The notes under the pieces are model-generated. The model worked only from the letters and a program-made list of their open reading frames with translations. It was not told the DNA's origin and made no database searches. From assembly GCF_002797395.1 (NCBI RefSeq), contig NZ_KZ454943.1:510724-574723 (forward strand): a DNA stretch of 64,000 nt, read 5' to 3'. Below, one piece after another: positions 17,002-26,720 of this stretch. Positions within the stretch are counted from its first letter, which is position 1; each line of letters begins with the position of its first letter. Both the position numbers and the translations under genes were made by a program. This stretch comes from Bacillus solitudinis (GTDB lineage Bacteria; Bacillota; Bacilli; Bacillales; Bacillaceae_D).

Positions 17002-19425
17002 CTATTTAGACAATACTTCTATTTTCTTCTCTTCAAATAATTCTTTTTTCTTTTCTTCACTATCCACAATTTCTTTCCATGGATCCTTACGATTTAAAAG
17101 GGCAATATCCATACGTTCAATTAATGCCTTACGCCCTTCTGCATCCTCTAATACGACCTTTTTCATATGTTCTAATCCTACACGTTCCACAAAATGAGAG
17201 GTTCGCTCAAGATATTTAGCATTTTCACGGTAATATTGCATGAATGCACTAATTGTATTCAAAATTTCTTCTTTTGTTTCTGTTTTGTGGAATAAATCAC
17301 CACCACGAAGGTCAACACCACCGTTCCCACCGACATAAAGCTCCCAGCCACCCTCAACACCAACGACGCCAAAATCTTTAATGCCTGATTCTGCACAGTT
17401 ACGAGGACAAGCCGATACAGCCATCTTCACTTTATGTGGAGTGTTGATGTACTCAAACTTCTTTTCAAGTTCGATACCAAATCCGATTGAATCTTGAGTA
17501 CCGAAACGACAGAAGTTTGCTCCTACACATGTTTTCACTGTACGAAGGGCCTTTGCATAAGCAGAACCCGATCTCATGCCTAATTCACCCCATACTTTTG
17601 GTAAATCTTCTTTCTCTACACCAAGTAAGTCGATTCGTTGCCCCCCCGTAACTTTTAGAAGAGGAATGTTATATTTATCTGCTACATCAGCAATTTTGCG
17701 TAGTTGCTCAGCATTCGTTACACCACCATACATTCTTGGTACAACTGTAAATGTTCCATTATTATTAATATTTGCATGGAACCGTTCATTCACGAAGCGA
17801 GATGTATGGTCGTCTTGATTATTTAATGGATCTACCATTCCTAAATAGTAGTTAATCGCGGGCCGACATTTAGAACAGCCCTCATCTGACTTCCATCCAA
17901 GAACATTCATAACTTCTCTAGGATGAGTTAATCCAAGTTCACGAATTTGAGCAACTACTTCTTCGTGTTCTAGCTCTGTACATCCACAAAGCGTTTCTTT
18001 TGCAGCTGCATCATTTCCTGTTGTAAGTGCTAGTAATTCTATTACTTCTGGTTTACAACGGCCACATGAACGTGAAGCGTTCGTGCACTGTTTTACTTCT
18101 TCAAATGTAGTTAGTCCCTGATCTCGAATAGCTGAACAAATATCGCCTTTTGAAACCCCATTACAGCCACAAATATTTTCATTATCTCCCATCTCAGCAA
18201 CCGATACCCCTCCACCATTTGCTTCTTCAGAAGGAAGTAATGCAACTTTACTCATACCAGAAATATCTTCACCTGATTTAATCATGTTTAAAAGACGAGT
18301 AGAATCTTTTGTTTCACCGAAAAGAACTGCACCTACGACTTTATTGTCTTGAATAACCACTTTCTTATATATGCCTTCAAATTCATCATGAACACGAATC
18401 GCTTTCGTATTTTCACCATCTGTAAAGTTCCCAGCAGAGAATACATCGACACCAGATACTTTCAATTGAGTATAAAGAATCGAACCTTGATATCCTTTTT
18501 CTATTTCAGTTGGACTAATAATATGTTCCGCCAACACTTTTCCTTGTTCATATAGTGGTGCAACAAGCCCATAAGCAATACCGCGATGTTGGGCGCATTC
18601 GCCTACTGCATAAACATTTGGTGCATTTGTTTGCATAAAGTCGTCTACTACAATTGCCCGTTCTACAGTGAGTCCTGCTTCTTGTGCTAGTGCTATATTT
18701 GGCTTTATACCTACGGCCATAACTACCAAATCTGCATCAAGTTTCGTTCCATCTTTGAAAAGGAGACCTGTAACTCTGTCTTTACCAATAATTTGTTGTG
18801 TGTGCTTTTGTAAATGAAATCTCATACCTTGTGCTTCTAGCTCTTCTTTTAATAGTTTTCCTGCCGGTTGGTCCAGCTGACGTTCCATTAAAAAGTCAGC
18901 AATGTGAATGACATCCACTTCCATGTCTAGATTTAATAAGCCTCTTGCGGCCTCTAAACCAAGTAATCCTCCGCCTATGACTACTGCTTTTTTATGTTTC
19001 TTTGATGTTTCAATCATTGTTTCACAGTCTTTAATGTTACGGAATGCAATAACTCCTTCCAAATCAGCACCGGGAAGAGGTAACATAAATGCGTTGGAAC
19101 CTGTAGCAAATATTAATTTATCATATGAACAGCTAATACCTTTTTTACTATAAACAACTTGCTGTTCTGTATCGACCTTAACAACAGGGTCACCGGTGTA
19201 TAATTGAACTTGATTTTGTTCATACCAGTCATAGTCATTTAAAACAATATCATTAACATCTGCATCACCTTGTAAGACAGAAGATAGCAGAATCCGATTA
19301 TAGTTTGGGTGAGGTTCTTCTCCAAACACTGTCATATCATAACGATTCGGATCCTTTTTGATAATTTCTTCTAAAGTACGGATACCTGCCATACCATTTC
19401 CTATTAGGACTAATTTCTCTCTCAT
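17002..19425 (-). CDS. nasD: assimilatory nitrite reductase large subunit (NirB/NasD)
   Basis: An 807-aa, NADH- and siroheme-dependent enzyme reducing nitrite to ammonium. Order of parts: FAD/NAD(P)H oxidoreductase (LVLIGNGMAGIRTLEEI at the N-terminus, GGGLLGLEAARGLL near 150); two BFD-like [2Fe-2S] modules with paired cysteines at ~418/454 and ~477/518; ferredoxin-like half-domain; siroheme/[4Fe-4S] domain with TCVGANFCRFG (~633/639) and SACPRNCAESG (~673/677). RBS AAAGGAGAG. It sits between nasF, which makes the siroheme precursor, and nasE. Confidence 0.96.
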   Translation of the reverse strand: MREKLVLIGNGMAGIRTLEEIIKKDPNRYDMTVFGEEPHPNYNRILLSSVLQGDADVNDIVLNDYDWYEQNQVQLYTGDPVVKVDTEQQVVYSKKGISCSYDKLIFATGSNAFMLPLPGADLEGVIAFRNIKDCETMIETSKKHKKAVVIGGGLLGLEAARGLLNLDMEVDVIHIADFLMERQLDQPAGKLLKEELEAQGMRFHLQKHTQQIIGKDRVTGLLFKDGTKLDADLVVMAVGIKPNIALAQEAGLTVERAIVVDDFMQTNAPNVYAVGECAQHRGIAYGLVAPLYEQGKVLAEHIISPTEIEKGYQGSILYTQLKVSGVDVFSAGNFTDGENTKAIRVHDEFEGIYKKVVIQDNKVVGAVLFGETKDSTRLLNMIKSGEDISGMSKVALLPSEEANGGGVSVAEMGDNENICGCNGVSKGDICSAIRDQGLTTFEEVKQCTNASRSCGRCKPEVIELLALTTGNDAAAKETLCGCTELEHEEVVAQIRELGLTHPREVMNVLGWKSDEGCSKCRPAINYYLGMVDPLNNQDDHTSRFVNERFHANINNNGTFTVVPRMYGGVTNAEQLRKIADVADKYNIPLLKVTGGQRIDLLGVEKEDLPKVWGELGMRSGSAYAKALRTVKTCVGANFCRFGTQDSIGFGIELEKKFEYINTPHKVKMAVSACPRNCAESGIKDFGVVGVEGGWELYVGGNGGVDLRGGDLFHKTETKEEILNTISAFMQYYRENAKYLERTSHFVERVGLEHMKKVVLEDAEGRKALIERMDIALLNRKDPWKEIVDSEEKKKELFEEKKIEVLSK

Positions 19426-19469
19426 TTAGATTCTCTCCTTTAGGTTATACCTTTAATATACAAAGCATT

Positions 19470-20930
19470 CTATGAACTCTCTTGTACAAATCGTATACAG
19501 TTTACTAAGCTATCTAAAAGTTGTTGGTCCGTCTCTAACATGGTTACATTCAATCCAACTTCCCCCAGCGCCGAAGCGGTTTCGTAACCTTTACAAATAA
19601 CCTGAAGTTTTGAAAGATCTTCCCAATTCAACTTGCTTGCATCCAAAACTTTTATAAAACAACTCACTTCAATTTTGCTTGTAAGAATTAATGTATTAAC
19701 ATGTCCTTCTTCCACTAAACGAGTAAAAGCTTCTACCTCATTTGAAGGAACAACTTGTGTATGAGTTAACAAGAATGGTTGTGATTCAAAAGAATATTCT
19801 TCATATTCATTTTCACCACCTACAATAAGAACTTTCTCCCATTTTCCAAGCTCTGTACTGAGAATAGCTTGACAGCCAAATAACTGTAACGCTTCAATAA
19901 CCTCATCATTTGCTGCATAAAATGTTGCTTGAACCATTCGAAGATCAAATCCATAATGAACAAGGCCCTTTATAAACTCTTTGACACTTTCTTTAGATAG
20001 AAAGAGCATTTTTTTATACATTTGAATATGGTTCAGCTTAGCTAGATAGTTGTCATTCTCAATTAATGTGCTCTCTACGGTTGAAGGGTGTAAGTATACA
20101 TCTGCTCCTTTATGGCGAAGAAGTTCAATTAGCTCCTTATTCCCATTGTTTTTACTTGGAAATAAAATACCTTTACCTGAAAATAATCGATTATCAAACC
20201 ATTGGAGTTTTTTTCTTAATTTAATAACGTTTCCTACGATAATTATTGCAGGATTCTTAATTCCTTCTTGTTCAATCTGATTTGCAATCGTAGCTAACGT
20301 TCCTTCTACCGTTCTTTGTTTGCTAAATGTTCCCCATTGAATGACCAGTACCGCTGTATGTTTATCTTTTCCAGTCTTAATTAATTTGTCTGTTATCATT
20401 CGTAAGTATCTGACACCCATGTAGAAAACTACGGTATCAACGCTCTTAGCCAGTGATTCCCAATTTGCTTCTGGCTCCCCGTCTTTCCCATGTCCGGAAA
20501 CTACGGCGAAAGACCTTGAATGCTCACGATGAGTAACAGTTACCCCTGCATATAAAGGCGCAGCAATACCTGAAGTAATACCTGGAATAATTTCATAATC
20601 TATATGATTCTCTGAAAGTAGTTCTGCTTCTTCACCAACTCTACCAAATACGGCTGGATCTCCGCCTTTTAGCCTCACTACTTTCTTACCTTTACGAGCA
20701 TGAATGACTAATTCTTTTTGGATATCTTCTTGTCTGAGAAAGTGTTGACACGGCTGCTTACCACAATACACAAGCTTGGCTCCATCTCTCACTTCGGTCA
20801 ACAAAATGGGGTTGACTAAACGATCAAAAATTACAACGTCCGCTGTTTGCAAAACTCGTTTTCCCTTTATCGTTAGTAACTCTGGATCCCCTGGTCCTGC
20901 ACCTACGAAATATACCATTCCGTTTTTCAT
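19470..20930 (-). CDS. nasF: uroporphyrinogen-III C-methyltransferase fused to a uroporphyrinogen-III synthase-like domain
   Basis: 486 aa. Residues ~3-240 are the SUMT/CobA methylase (VYFVGAGPGDPELLTIKG, LKGGDPAVFGRVGEE, PGITSGIAAP, VVFYMG), which adds two methyl groups to make precorrin-2 for siroheme. Residues ~250-485 form a HemD-like domain. This is the layout of B. subtilis NasF and supplies the siroheme for NasD. ATG at 20930 is chosen because GGGGGG lies ~6 nt upstream. Preceded by a TnrA box and promoter, so it begins the nasFDE transcript. Confidence 0.93.
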   Translation of the reverse strand: MKNGMVYFVGAGPGDPELLTIKGKRVLQTADVVIFDRLVNPILLTEVRDGAKLVYCGKQPCQHFLRQEDIQKELVIHARKGKKVVRLKGGDPAVFGRVGEEAELLSENHIDYEIIPGITSGIAAPLYAGVTVTHREHSRSFAVVSGHGKDGEPEANWESLAKSVDTVVFYMGVRYLRMITDKLIKTGKDKHTAVLVIQWGTFSKQRTVEGTLATIANQIEQEGIKNPAIIIVGNVIKLRKKLQWFDNRLFSGKGILFPSKNNGNKELIELLRHKGADVYLHPSTVESTLIENDNYLAKLNHIQMYKKMLFLSKESVKEFIKGLVHYGFDLRMVQATFYAANDEVIEALQLFGCQAILSTELGKWEKVLIVGGENEYEEYSFESQPFLLTHTQVVPSNEVEAFTRLVEEGHVNTLILTSKIEVSCFIKVLDASKLNWEDLSKLQVICKGYETASALGEVGLNVTMLETDQQLLDSLVNCIRFVQESS

Positions 20931-20957
20931 TATCGTCCCCCCCTTCCTCATATACAT

Positions 20958-21009
20958 AGTTTAAAGGAACATCTTTTAACAATGTGCTTTTATGTCAGGT
21001 ATCCTAACA
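20958..21009 (-). promoter_or_regulatory. TnrA box and activator-type promoter of nasF
   Basis: TGTCAGGTATCCTAACA at 20993-21009 fits the TnrA consensus TGTNA-N7-TNACA. A -10-like TAAACT (20958-20963) puts the start near 20951, so the box is centred at about -50, the spacing known for TnrA activation in B. subtilis. There is no good -35, as expected for an activated promoter. A TTGTTA/TATGTA pair close by is an alternative. Confidence 0.7.
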
Positions 21010-21130
21010 AAGAATTTATACATTTGAAATACACCTTTAAATCAATCTTTTACCGTCTGATTTACACTAAATAAGAATCCTCCATATCCCTTGTTTCTTT
21101 ACACGAATTATGTTTTTAATTAAATTTTTC

Positions 21131-21183
21131 TCAAAAAAAAAAAGACGTAACTGGGATTCTCATCAAGAAAACAGTTCGTCTTA
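21131..21183 (-). terminator. strong terminator between ytxH-like gene and nasF
   Basis: On the minus strand AAGACG(A)ACTG pairs with CAGTTACGTCTT across an 18-nt loop and is followed by about eleven T residues. It lies 130-180 nt past the YtxH-type gene and upstream of the nasF promoter. The interval 21184-21312 also holds a perfect small palindrome (AATCTAAAATTTTAGATT, near 21223-21240) and a TTGAA/TTCAA hairpin with eight Ts, but no gene. Confidence 0.65.
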
Positions 21184-21312
21184 TATCTGCTATGACTGTA
21201 ATATCTTCCAAAGTACTATAAAAATCTAAAATTTTAGATTGAGCGGTTTCGTTATGTTAGATTTTTTTAAAAAAAATTGAAGGTTTTCAAACTTTATTTT
21301 GATACTAATTAC

Positions 21313-21684
21313 TCACTGTTGCGTATCTTCGACATTATTTTGTTCATCTAACGCGCCTTGTATTAGTGCTCCTAATTCTCCCTGATCGTTCTTATTTGAG
21401 TTAACATGCTTCTCATCTGTTGTCGACTGATCTTTCTTACTTTGTCCCTTATTTACATTCATTATCTCTTCAATGTCTTCGGACCACTCTTTTCCTAACT
21501 CTACTAACGTTTGTGAGAGCTTACCATTACTTCTTCTAGCTTGTTGGAGTTTTCCTGAAAGTTGCTTTCTTAAATCTGTACCTTTTTCGGGAGCTAACAT
21601 TAAAGCACCTGCCGCTCCAATAAAACCACCCAAAACTGTTCCAACAATATAACCTCTTGACGACGTTCTTTTACTTGTGAACAC
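21313..21684 (-). CDS. YtxH-domain protein
   Basis: 123 aa. The N-terminus MFTSKRTSSRGYIVGTVLGGFIGAA... gives one membrane segment followed by LAPEKGTDLRKQLSGKLQQA, the YtxH/gas-vesicle-like signature, and a hydrophilic tail. Start is read as GTG at 21684 because GAGGTGAG lies 4 nt upstream and the conserved domain begins there; upstream ATGs lack support. It lies after nasC beyond a terminator. Proteins of this kind are general-stress or envelope associated; no nitrate role is implied by sequence. Confidence 0.82.
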   Translation of the reverse strand: MFTSKRTSSRGYIVGTVLGGFIGAAGALMLAPEKGTDLRKQLSGKLQQARRSNGKLSQTLVELGKEWSEDIEEIMNVNKGQSKKDQSTTDEKHVNSNKNDQGELGALIQGALDEQNNVEDTQQ

Positions 21685-21746
21685 AGAACTCACCTCTATT
21701 TTATGACTTGTCTCTATTGTTCCGCTCATTATATTTTTTATGTATG

Positions 21747-21790
21747 AAAAAGGTATCCAATAAGGATTTAACCTTTTTTGGATACCTTTT
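21747..21790 (-). terminator. terminator of nasBC
   Basis: AAAAAGGTATCCAA pairs with TTGGATACCTTTT around a 17-nt loop, 13 nt past the nasC stop. Confidence 0.8.
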
Positions 21791-21802
21791 GTAATAACTA
21801 TA

Positions 21803-23950
21803 TCAATTAACCATCTCAACCATCGGTGTAATATTTACAGTAGTCACTTTAAACCCAGGCATGCGACATGTCGGATCCAAGTCTTTTGGGACAAGACAGT
21901 TAACATTTTGTGAATCGGCCCAGTGAAAGGGAACAAACACGGTATCTCTTCGAATTTCAGTAGAAATCTGACTTCTAACAACAATTTTCCCACGCTCTGA
22001 TTCAATCGATACTAATTCATTATCAGAAATTCCATATATTTGTGCAGTTTCCGGATGAAGCTGAATATGAGATTCAACGTTCCTTGCTGCTAATGCAGGG
22101 CTTTTTCTCGTTAACACACCTGTGAGATAATGAGCTACAACTCTACCTGTTGTTAAATAAAGTGGGTATTGTTCACTAACTTTTTCTTTTTTTACTTCCG
22201 ATACATTTGGGACAGGAATCATGATTCCCTTTTGATCTTGGTGGGCAAAAGATTCTTCAAACATTATTTCCGTCCCATCATGGTCCAGAGAAGGGCAAGG
22301 CCAAAACATGCCTTCCTTTTTCCTAATTCGGTCATACGTAATTCCAAAATAATCAGCTATTCCACCTTTACTTGCAATTCTAAGCTCATTAAAAATGTCC
22401 TCTGAGCTTGAATACGTAAAGTACTTTTCTTTTCCAAGAGTCGCTGCGATTTCACAGAGAATTTGCCAATCGTGCTTTACTTCTCCCGGACATTCCTTAG
22501 AAGCTTCACGTAAAGTCACTCGCCCTTCTAAGTTAGTGAATGTCCCTTCGTTTTCTAGATATGAAGATGTCGGTAAAATTAAATCAGCTAGCTGTGCTGT
22601 TTCTGAAACAAACATATCAATTGTTACAAGAAAATCTAATTTTTCTAAGGCGTTCTTGACAAAGGTCGCGTTAGGATTCGAAACAATTGGGTTCGAAGCC
22701 ATTAGAACCATCCCGCGAATCTCTCCCTCACTAACTTTTTCCATCATCTCGTACGCTGAAACACCTTTACGTGGAAGTTCATTTTCATCAATGCCCCATA
22801 CTTCAGAAATATAGGCACGGTGCTCTGGATTTTCAATGGAGCGATAGCCTGGAAGCTGATCCGCTTTTTGACCATGTTCACGTCCACCTTGTCCATTCCC
22901 TTGCCCAGTTATCGCGCCGTAACCACAGCCCGGCTTCCCGATTTTTCCCGTCAGCATAATCATATTAAGAAAGTTGCGAACGGCCATATACCCATCGACT
23001 TGCTGTTCAACCCCACGAGCGGTAAAAATCATTCCTGTTTCTTTTTGACCAAAGGCTGATGCAGCTTTCTTAATGTCTTCGACTGTTACACCTGTTTGTT
23101 CTTCAATTTCCTCGAGAGTTAACGTCGCCACATGGTTAATTAATTCATCATAACCATTCGTGCGTTGCTCAATAAACTTCTCATCAATGTACCCTTCATC
23201 AAGTATGACCTTCAATAACCCATTTACTAATGCAGCATCAGTGCCTGGCTTCACTTGTAAATGTAAATCAGCGATTTTTGTTGTCCCGGTTTCTCTAGGG
23301 TCAATTGCGATAATGAAAGCACCGTTTTCTTTTGCTCTCTCAAAGTAAGGCATAATAGTTGGCTGACATTCAGCTATATTTGTACCCGCTAAAATAATAA
23401 CCTGCGCCTTTGGAATTTCAGTTAATCGTGTCGTTAGGCCTCTATCAACACCAAACGCAACATTTGCTGCTGTAGCTGCTGCCGACATGCAGAAGCGACC
23501 ATTGTAATCAATATATTTTGTTTTTAGAGCAACTCTAGCAAATTTACCAAACAAATACGCTTCTTCGTTTGTGAGTTGCGCTCCCCCGTAACATGAAAGT
23601 GCATCATGTCCATGCTTTTCTTGAATAGCAGTAAAATTCTTCTTAATTAATTCCATCGCTTCTTTCCAGGTTGTACGGACAAACTTCCCATCGACTTTTT
23701 TCATTGGAAACTTTATACGATCCCGATGAAAAACATGTTGATGGGCATTTAGACCTTTTACACATAAACGCCCTTCGGATGTCGGATTGTCTCTACCAAC
23801 TGATTTATATTTTTTTCGTGTCACCACTGATTGTTCTATCAACTGCATTTTACATTGCATACTGCAATAAGGACACTGTGTATCGTAAGTCTTTTCAGAT
23901 TGTACTTCCTGCTGTTTTGTACGAAAATATTTAAGTAACAAATCCGTCAC
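21803..23950 (-). CDS. nasC: assimilatory nitrate reductase catalytic subunit
   Basis: A 715-aa bis-MGD molybdoenzyme reducing nitrate to nitrite in the cytoplasm. The N-terminal [4Fe-4S] motif CPYCSMQC..GRLCVKG comes within the first ~65 residues. Molybdopterin domains follow (GRFCMSAAATAANVAFG, GTNIAECQPTIMPYF, MVLMASNPIVSNP), then a C-terminal MopB-binding domain (YLTTGRVVAHYLTG). No Tat signal, consistent with assimilation. The GTG start overlaps the nasB stop (GTGA). B. subtilis NasC is the same size class. Confidence 0.95.
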   Translation of the reverse strand: MTDLLLKYFRTKQQEVQSEKTYDTQCPYCSMQCKMQLIEQSVVTRKKYKSVGRDNPTSEGRLCVKGLNAHQHVFHRDRIKFPMKKVDGKFVRTTWKEAMELIKKNFTAIQEKHGHDALSCYGGAQLTNEEAYLFGKFARVALKTKYIDYNGRFCMSAAATAANVAFGVDRGLTTRLTEIPKAQVIILAGTNIAECQPTIMPYFERAKENGAFIIAIDPRETGTTKIADLHLQVKPGTDAALVNGLLKVILDEGYIDEKFIEQRTNGYDELINHVATLTLEEIEEQTGVTVEDIKKAASAFGQKETGMIFTARGVEQQVDGYMAVRNFLNMIMLTGKIGKPGCGYGAITGQGNGQGGREHGQKADQLPGYRSIENPEHRAYISEVWGIDENELPRKGVSAYEMMEKVSEGEIRGMVLMASNPIVSNPNATFVKNALEKLDFLVTIDMFVSETAQLADLILPTSSYLENEGTFTNLEGRVTLREASKECPGEVKHDWQILCEIAATLGKEKYFTYSSSEDIFNELRIASKGGIADYFGITYDRIRKKEGMFWPCPSLDHDGTEIMFEESFAHQDQKGIMIPVPNVSEVKKEKVSEQYPLYLTTGRVVAHYLTGVLTRKSPALAARNVESHIQLHPETAQIYGISDNELVSIESERGKIVVRSQISTEIRRDTVFVPFHWADSQNVNCLVPKDLDPTCRMPGFKVTTVNITPMVEMVN

Positions 23951-26322
23951 GGTGTCACACCCTTTTTGCTAGTTTCTATTTTCTCGAGTTTTTTTTTGTG
24001 TTTTAGCCTATCGAGTTTCATTCTTTCTAGTAACTCTTCACATAATTCAATATCGAATAACACTTCTCTTATATGCACAATGTTCATTCTGTCTATCCAA
24101 TGTCTTGTAGTTTCTAGGTAATTAGCGGTTTCTCGGTAGTATTGGATTAACCCACAGATAATTGACAATGCTTCCTCATTTTCATTCGCAACAGTTAAAA
24201 GAAGTCCATCTCTACCTGTACGACCACTCTCTCCCCCTACGTAAATTTCCCATCCACGATCCATTTTTATAAAACCAATATCCTTTGTTTTAATATCGGC
24301 ATGATCATCCTTTGAAACGGATACACTTACACGAACATCTTGAGGCGTATTTAATGAAGAAACTCGTTCATCCAATCCAATTGATAACTCAATCGCCTGC
24401 TTATTTTCTATTAGTGAGCTAGTATGACTAATACTCGTGCGAACATTATGCACCGCATGATCATGCCTAGGCGTTAACTCGATCTCCAAATCTCTCATAA
24501 CTCCACGCAAAATATCTTTTTTGACACCCATTAAACTCATTCTCTGTCTTTTCGTTAACGTCACGTAAGGTATTTCATAGGTATCAATAACATCCGCAAC
24601 TTTACGTAACTGCTCCGATGAAGTTGCTCCCCCATTCATTTGAGGAAATATTGTATAAGAACCATCTGTTTGAGCCGTCGCATTTTTGTACAATTCAACT
24701 AAAGGTTCTAGATAATAATCGGTACCCGTGTAAATCATACTTAAATAATAGGTTAATGCGGCAGAGCATACTGAACAACCATTTAAATCGTTCCATCCTA
24801 ACGTTGCACGAACCTCTTCAACCGTTGTTAGATGTTGTAGCTGCATTTCCTCGACTATTTGATTTTCTGGGATTGTTGTACAAGAACAAAGTGGGGCGGC
24901 AGTAATTTCTTCATCAAACTCATCACTTTCAATATAGGCAAGCAAATCGGTCACCATCGGCTTGCAGCTTCCACAAGACCCCGAAGCCCTCGTACATTGT
25001 TTTACTTCCTCAACCGTTGTTAGACCGTCTCTTTGAACAGCTTCAATAATCTTCCCCTTTGAGACACTATTACAATTACAGACCATATCCCCTAAAGCCA
25101 TAGATGCCACTTGGTTTTCTTCAGTTGACGCTTGATTTATGACAAGCTCCTTGACGATCTCTGCCTTTGCTTGCTTACTAATCAACTCAATCAATTTCGT
25201 TCCTGCACGCGTATCACCAAATAAAACCGCTCCGATCGCCTGCCCATCTCGGAATACTATTTTTTTATAAGTACCTTCTAATCCATCATATAGATTTAGA
25301 CTTTGCGTCGTTTCGTCTTCCTTAAATTGACCGACCGAAAATACATCAACACCTGAAATTTTTAATTGTGTTGCAAGGATGGAACCTTGATATCCCTGAC
25401 TACTAATCTCACAAATATGCTTGGCTAATTCTTTTCCTTGTTCATATAGTGGTTTCACCAGTCCATAGACGACACCTTTGTGTTCAACACATTCCCCCAC
25501 AGCATAAATATCTGGATCGCTCGTTTGCATATAATCATTTACGACAATAGCCCGGTTTGTTTCTAATTCACAATCAACTGCTAACTTTATATTTGGACGT
25601 ACCCCTACAGCCATAATGACTAAATCAGCTTCTACTTCTGTTCCGTCCTTAAAACGAAGACCTTCTACTCTATCGCCACCATATAATTTTTCGGTTGACT
25701 TCTCTAGAAGGAATTTCATCCCTTGTTTCTCAAGCTCTTTTTGAAGCATTTTAGAAGCAGTATAATCCAATTGTCTTTCCATTAACGTTTCAACTATATG
25801 AACGACATTAACTTCCATTCCTAGATTTAGTAACCCTCGGGCAGCCTCTAACCCTAATAAACCTCCACCAATCACAACTGCTTTTTTATAATTTTTAGAT
25901 GCATCAATCAACGTTTCACAGTCTTCAATTGTGCGAAAAGCTAACACACCTTCTTTATCACTTCCTGGAAGTGGAATGATAAATGGATTTGATCCTGTCG
26001 CCATAATTAATTTATCATAACCCACTGTATGCCCTTTATCTGTTAATACCGTTTTATCTATTCGATTAATGCTCATAACTGATTCATTTGAACAAAGATT
26101 TATGTGATTCTCAGAATACCATTCTCTATTATTGATGACGATGTCCTCTAATGTTGTACTTCCTTGTAATACAGAGGAAAGTAAGATTCGATTATAACTG
26201 ACATGTGGTTCACTGCCGAAAATTGTAATTTCAAACAAGTCAGGACTGTTTTTTATAATCTCTTCAGCACAACGGGCCCCTGCCATACCGTTTCCGATAA
26301 TAATTAACTGTTGTTTTTTCAT
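23947..26322 (-). CDS. nasB: assimilatory nitrate reductase electron-transfer subunit
   Basis: A 791-aa paralogue of NasD: FAD/NAD(P)H domain (LIIIGNGMAGARC, GGGLLGLEAARGLL), two BFD [2Fe-2S] modules (CNCNSVSKG, CGSCKP, CSCTTIP, CSVCSAAL), then a nitrite-reductase-like C-terminal half. The siroheme cysteines are gone: NasD TCVGANFC corresponds to RTSISHTS here, and NasD SACPRNC to VSVSKDDHAD. So it can pass electrons but not reduce nitrite. ATG at 26322 follows TTGGAGG. Start of nasBC, with a TnrA box upstream. Confidence 0.93.
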   Translation of the reverse strand: MKKQQLIIIGNGMAGARCAEEIIKNSPDLFEITIFGSEPHVSYNRILLSSVLQGSTTLEDIVINNREWYSENHINLCSNESVMSINRIDKTVLTDKGHTVGYDKLIMATGSNPFIIPLPGSDKEGVLAFRTIEDCETLIDASKNYKKAVVIGGGLLGLEAARGLLNLGMEVNVVHIVETLMERQLDYTASKMLQKELEKQGMKFLLEKSTEKLYGGDRVEGLRFKDGTEVEADLVIMAVGVRPNIKLAVDCELETNRAIVVNDYMQTSDPDIYAVGECVEHKGVVYGLVKPLYEQGKELAKHICEISSQGYQGSILATQLKISGVDVFSVGQFKEDETTQSLNLYDGLEGTYKKIVFRDGQAIGAVLFGDTRAGTKLIELISKQAKAEIVKELVINQASTEENQVASMALGDMVCNCNSVSKGKIIEAVQRDGLTTVEEVKQCTRASGSCGSCKPMVTDLLAYIESDEFDEEITAAPLCSCTTIPENQIVEEMQLQHLTTVEEVRATLGWNDLNGCSVCSAALTYYLSMIYTGTDYYLEPLVELYKNATAQTDGSYTIFPQMNGGATSSEQLRKVADVIDTYEIPYVTLTKRQRMSLMGVKKDILRGVMRDLEIELTPRHDHAVHNVRTSISHTSSLIENKQAIELSIGLDERVSSLNTPQDVRVSVSVSKDDHADIKTKDIGFIKMDRGWEIYVGGESGRTGRDGLLLTVANENEEALSIICGLIQYYRETANYLETTRHWIDRMNIVHIREVLFDIELCEELLERMKLDRLKHKKKLEKIETSKKGVTP

Positions 26323-26391
26323 CGTAAACCTCCAAGCAATTTGAAGTTCATGATGAACCTTACACATCATGTAACATCGTTATTGGTTTCA

Positions 26392-26443
26392 ATTATGACA
26401 TAAGCTTTTTCAAAAAAAATGATGTATGTCACATTCTTTAACA
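26392..26443 (-). promoter_or_regulatory. TnrA box and promoter of nasBC
   Basis: TGTCACATTCTTTAACA at 26427-26443 fits TGTNA-N7-TNACA with an AT-rich centre. CATAAT (26392-26397, minus strand) is a plausible -10. The predicted start near 26385 places the box at about -50. The rest of the nasB to 26721 gap holds no gene. Confidence 0.75.
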
Positions 26444-26720
26444 TACAAATTAAATTCCACTTATTCATCTTTTTCTTTGTGTTATCAAGCTTTTTTAATC
26501 TTAAACCAATTTTCTTCGTAAGGTGTTCTTACTTAAATCGACAATTCAAATATAGGTTATGTAAAGATTGGAACCATCAAAAAGTAGTATATCTACGAGG
26601 AGTGATATCAATATCAATTATCACCTCCTCTAACCGTGAAAAATCTATTAATAAAACTTGTTTGCATTTCGTCTAAATGGGAAAAGGAAGTATAAGTCTT
26701 ATTATAAGGAGAGAAGGAAC

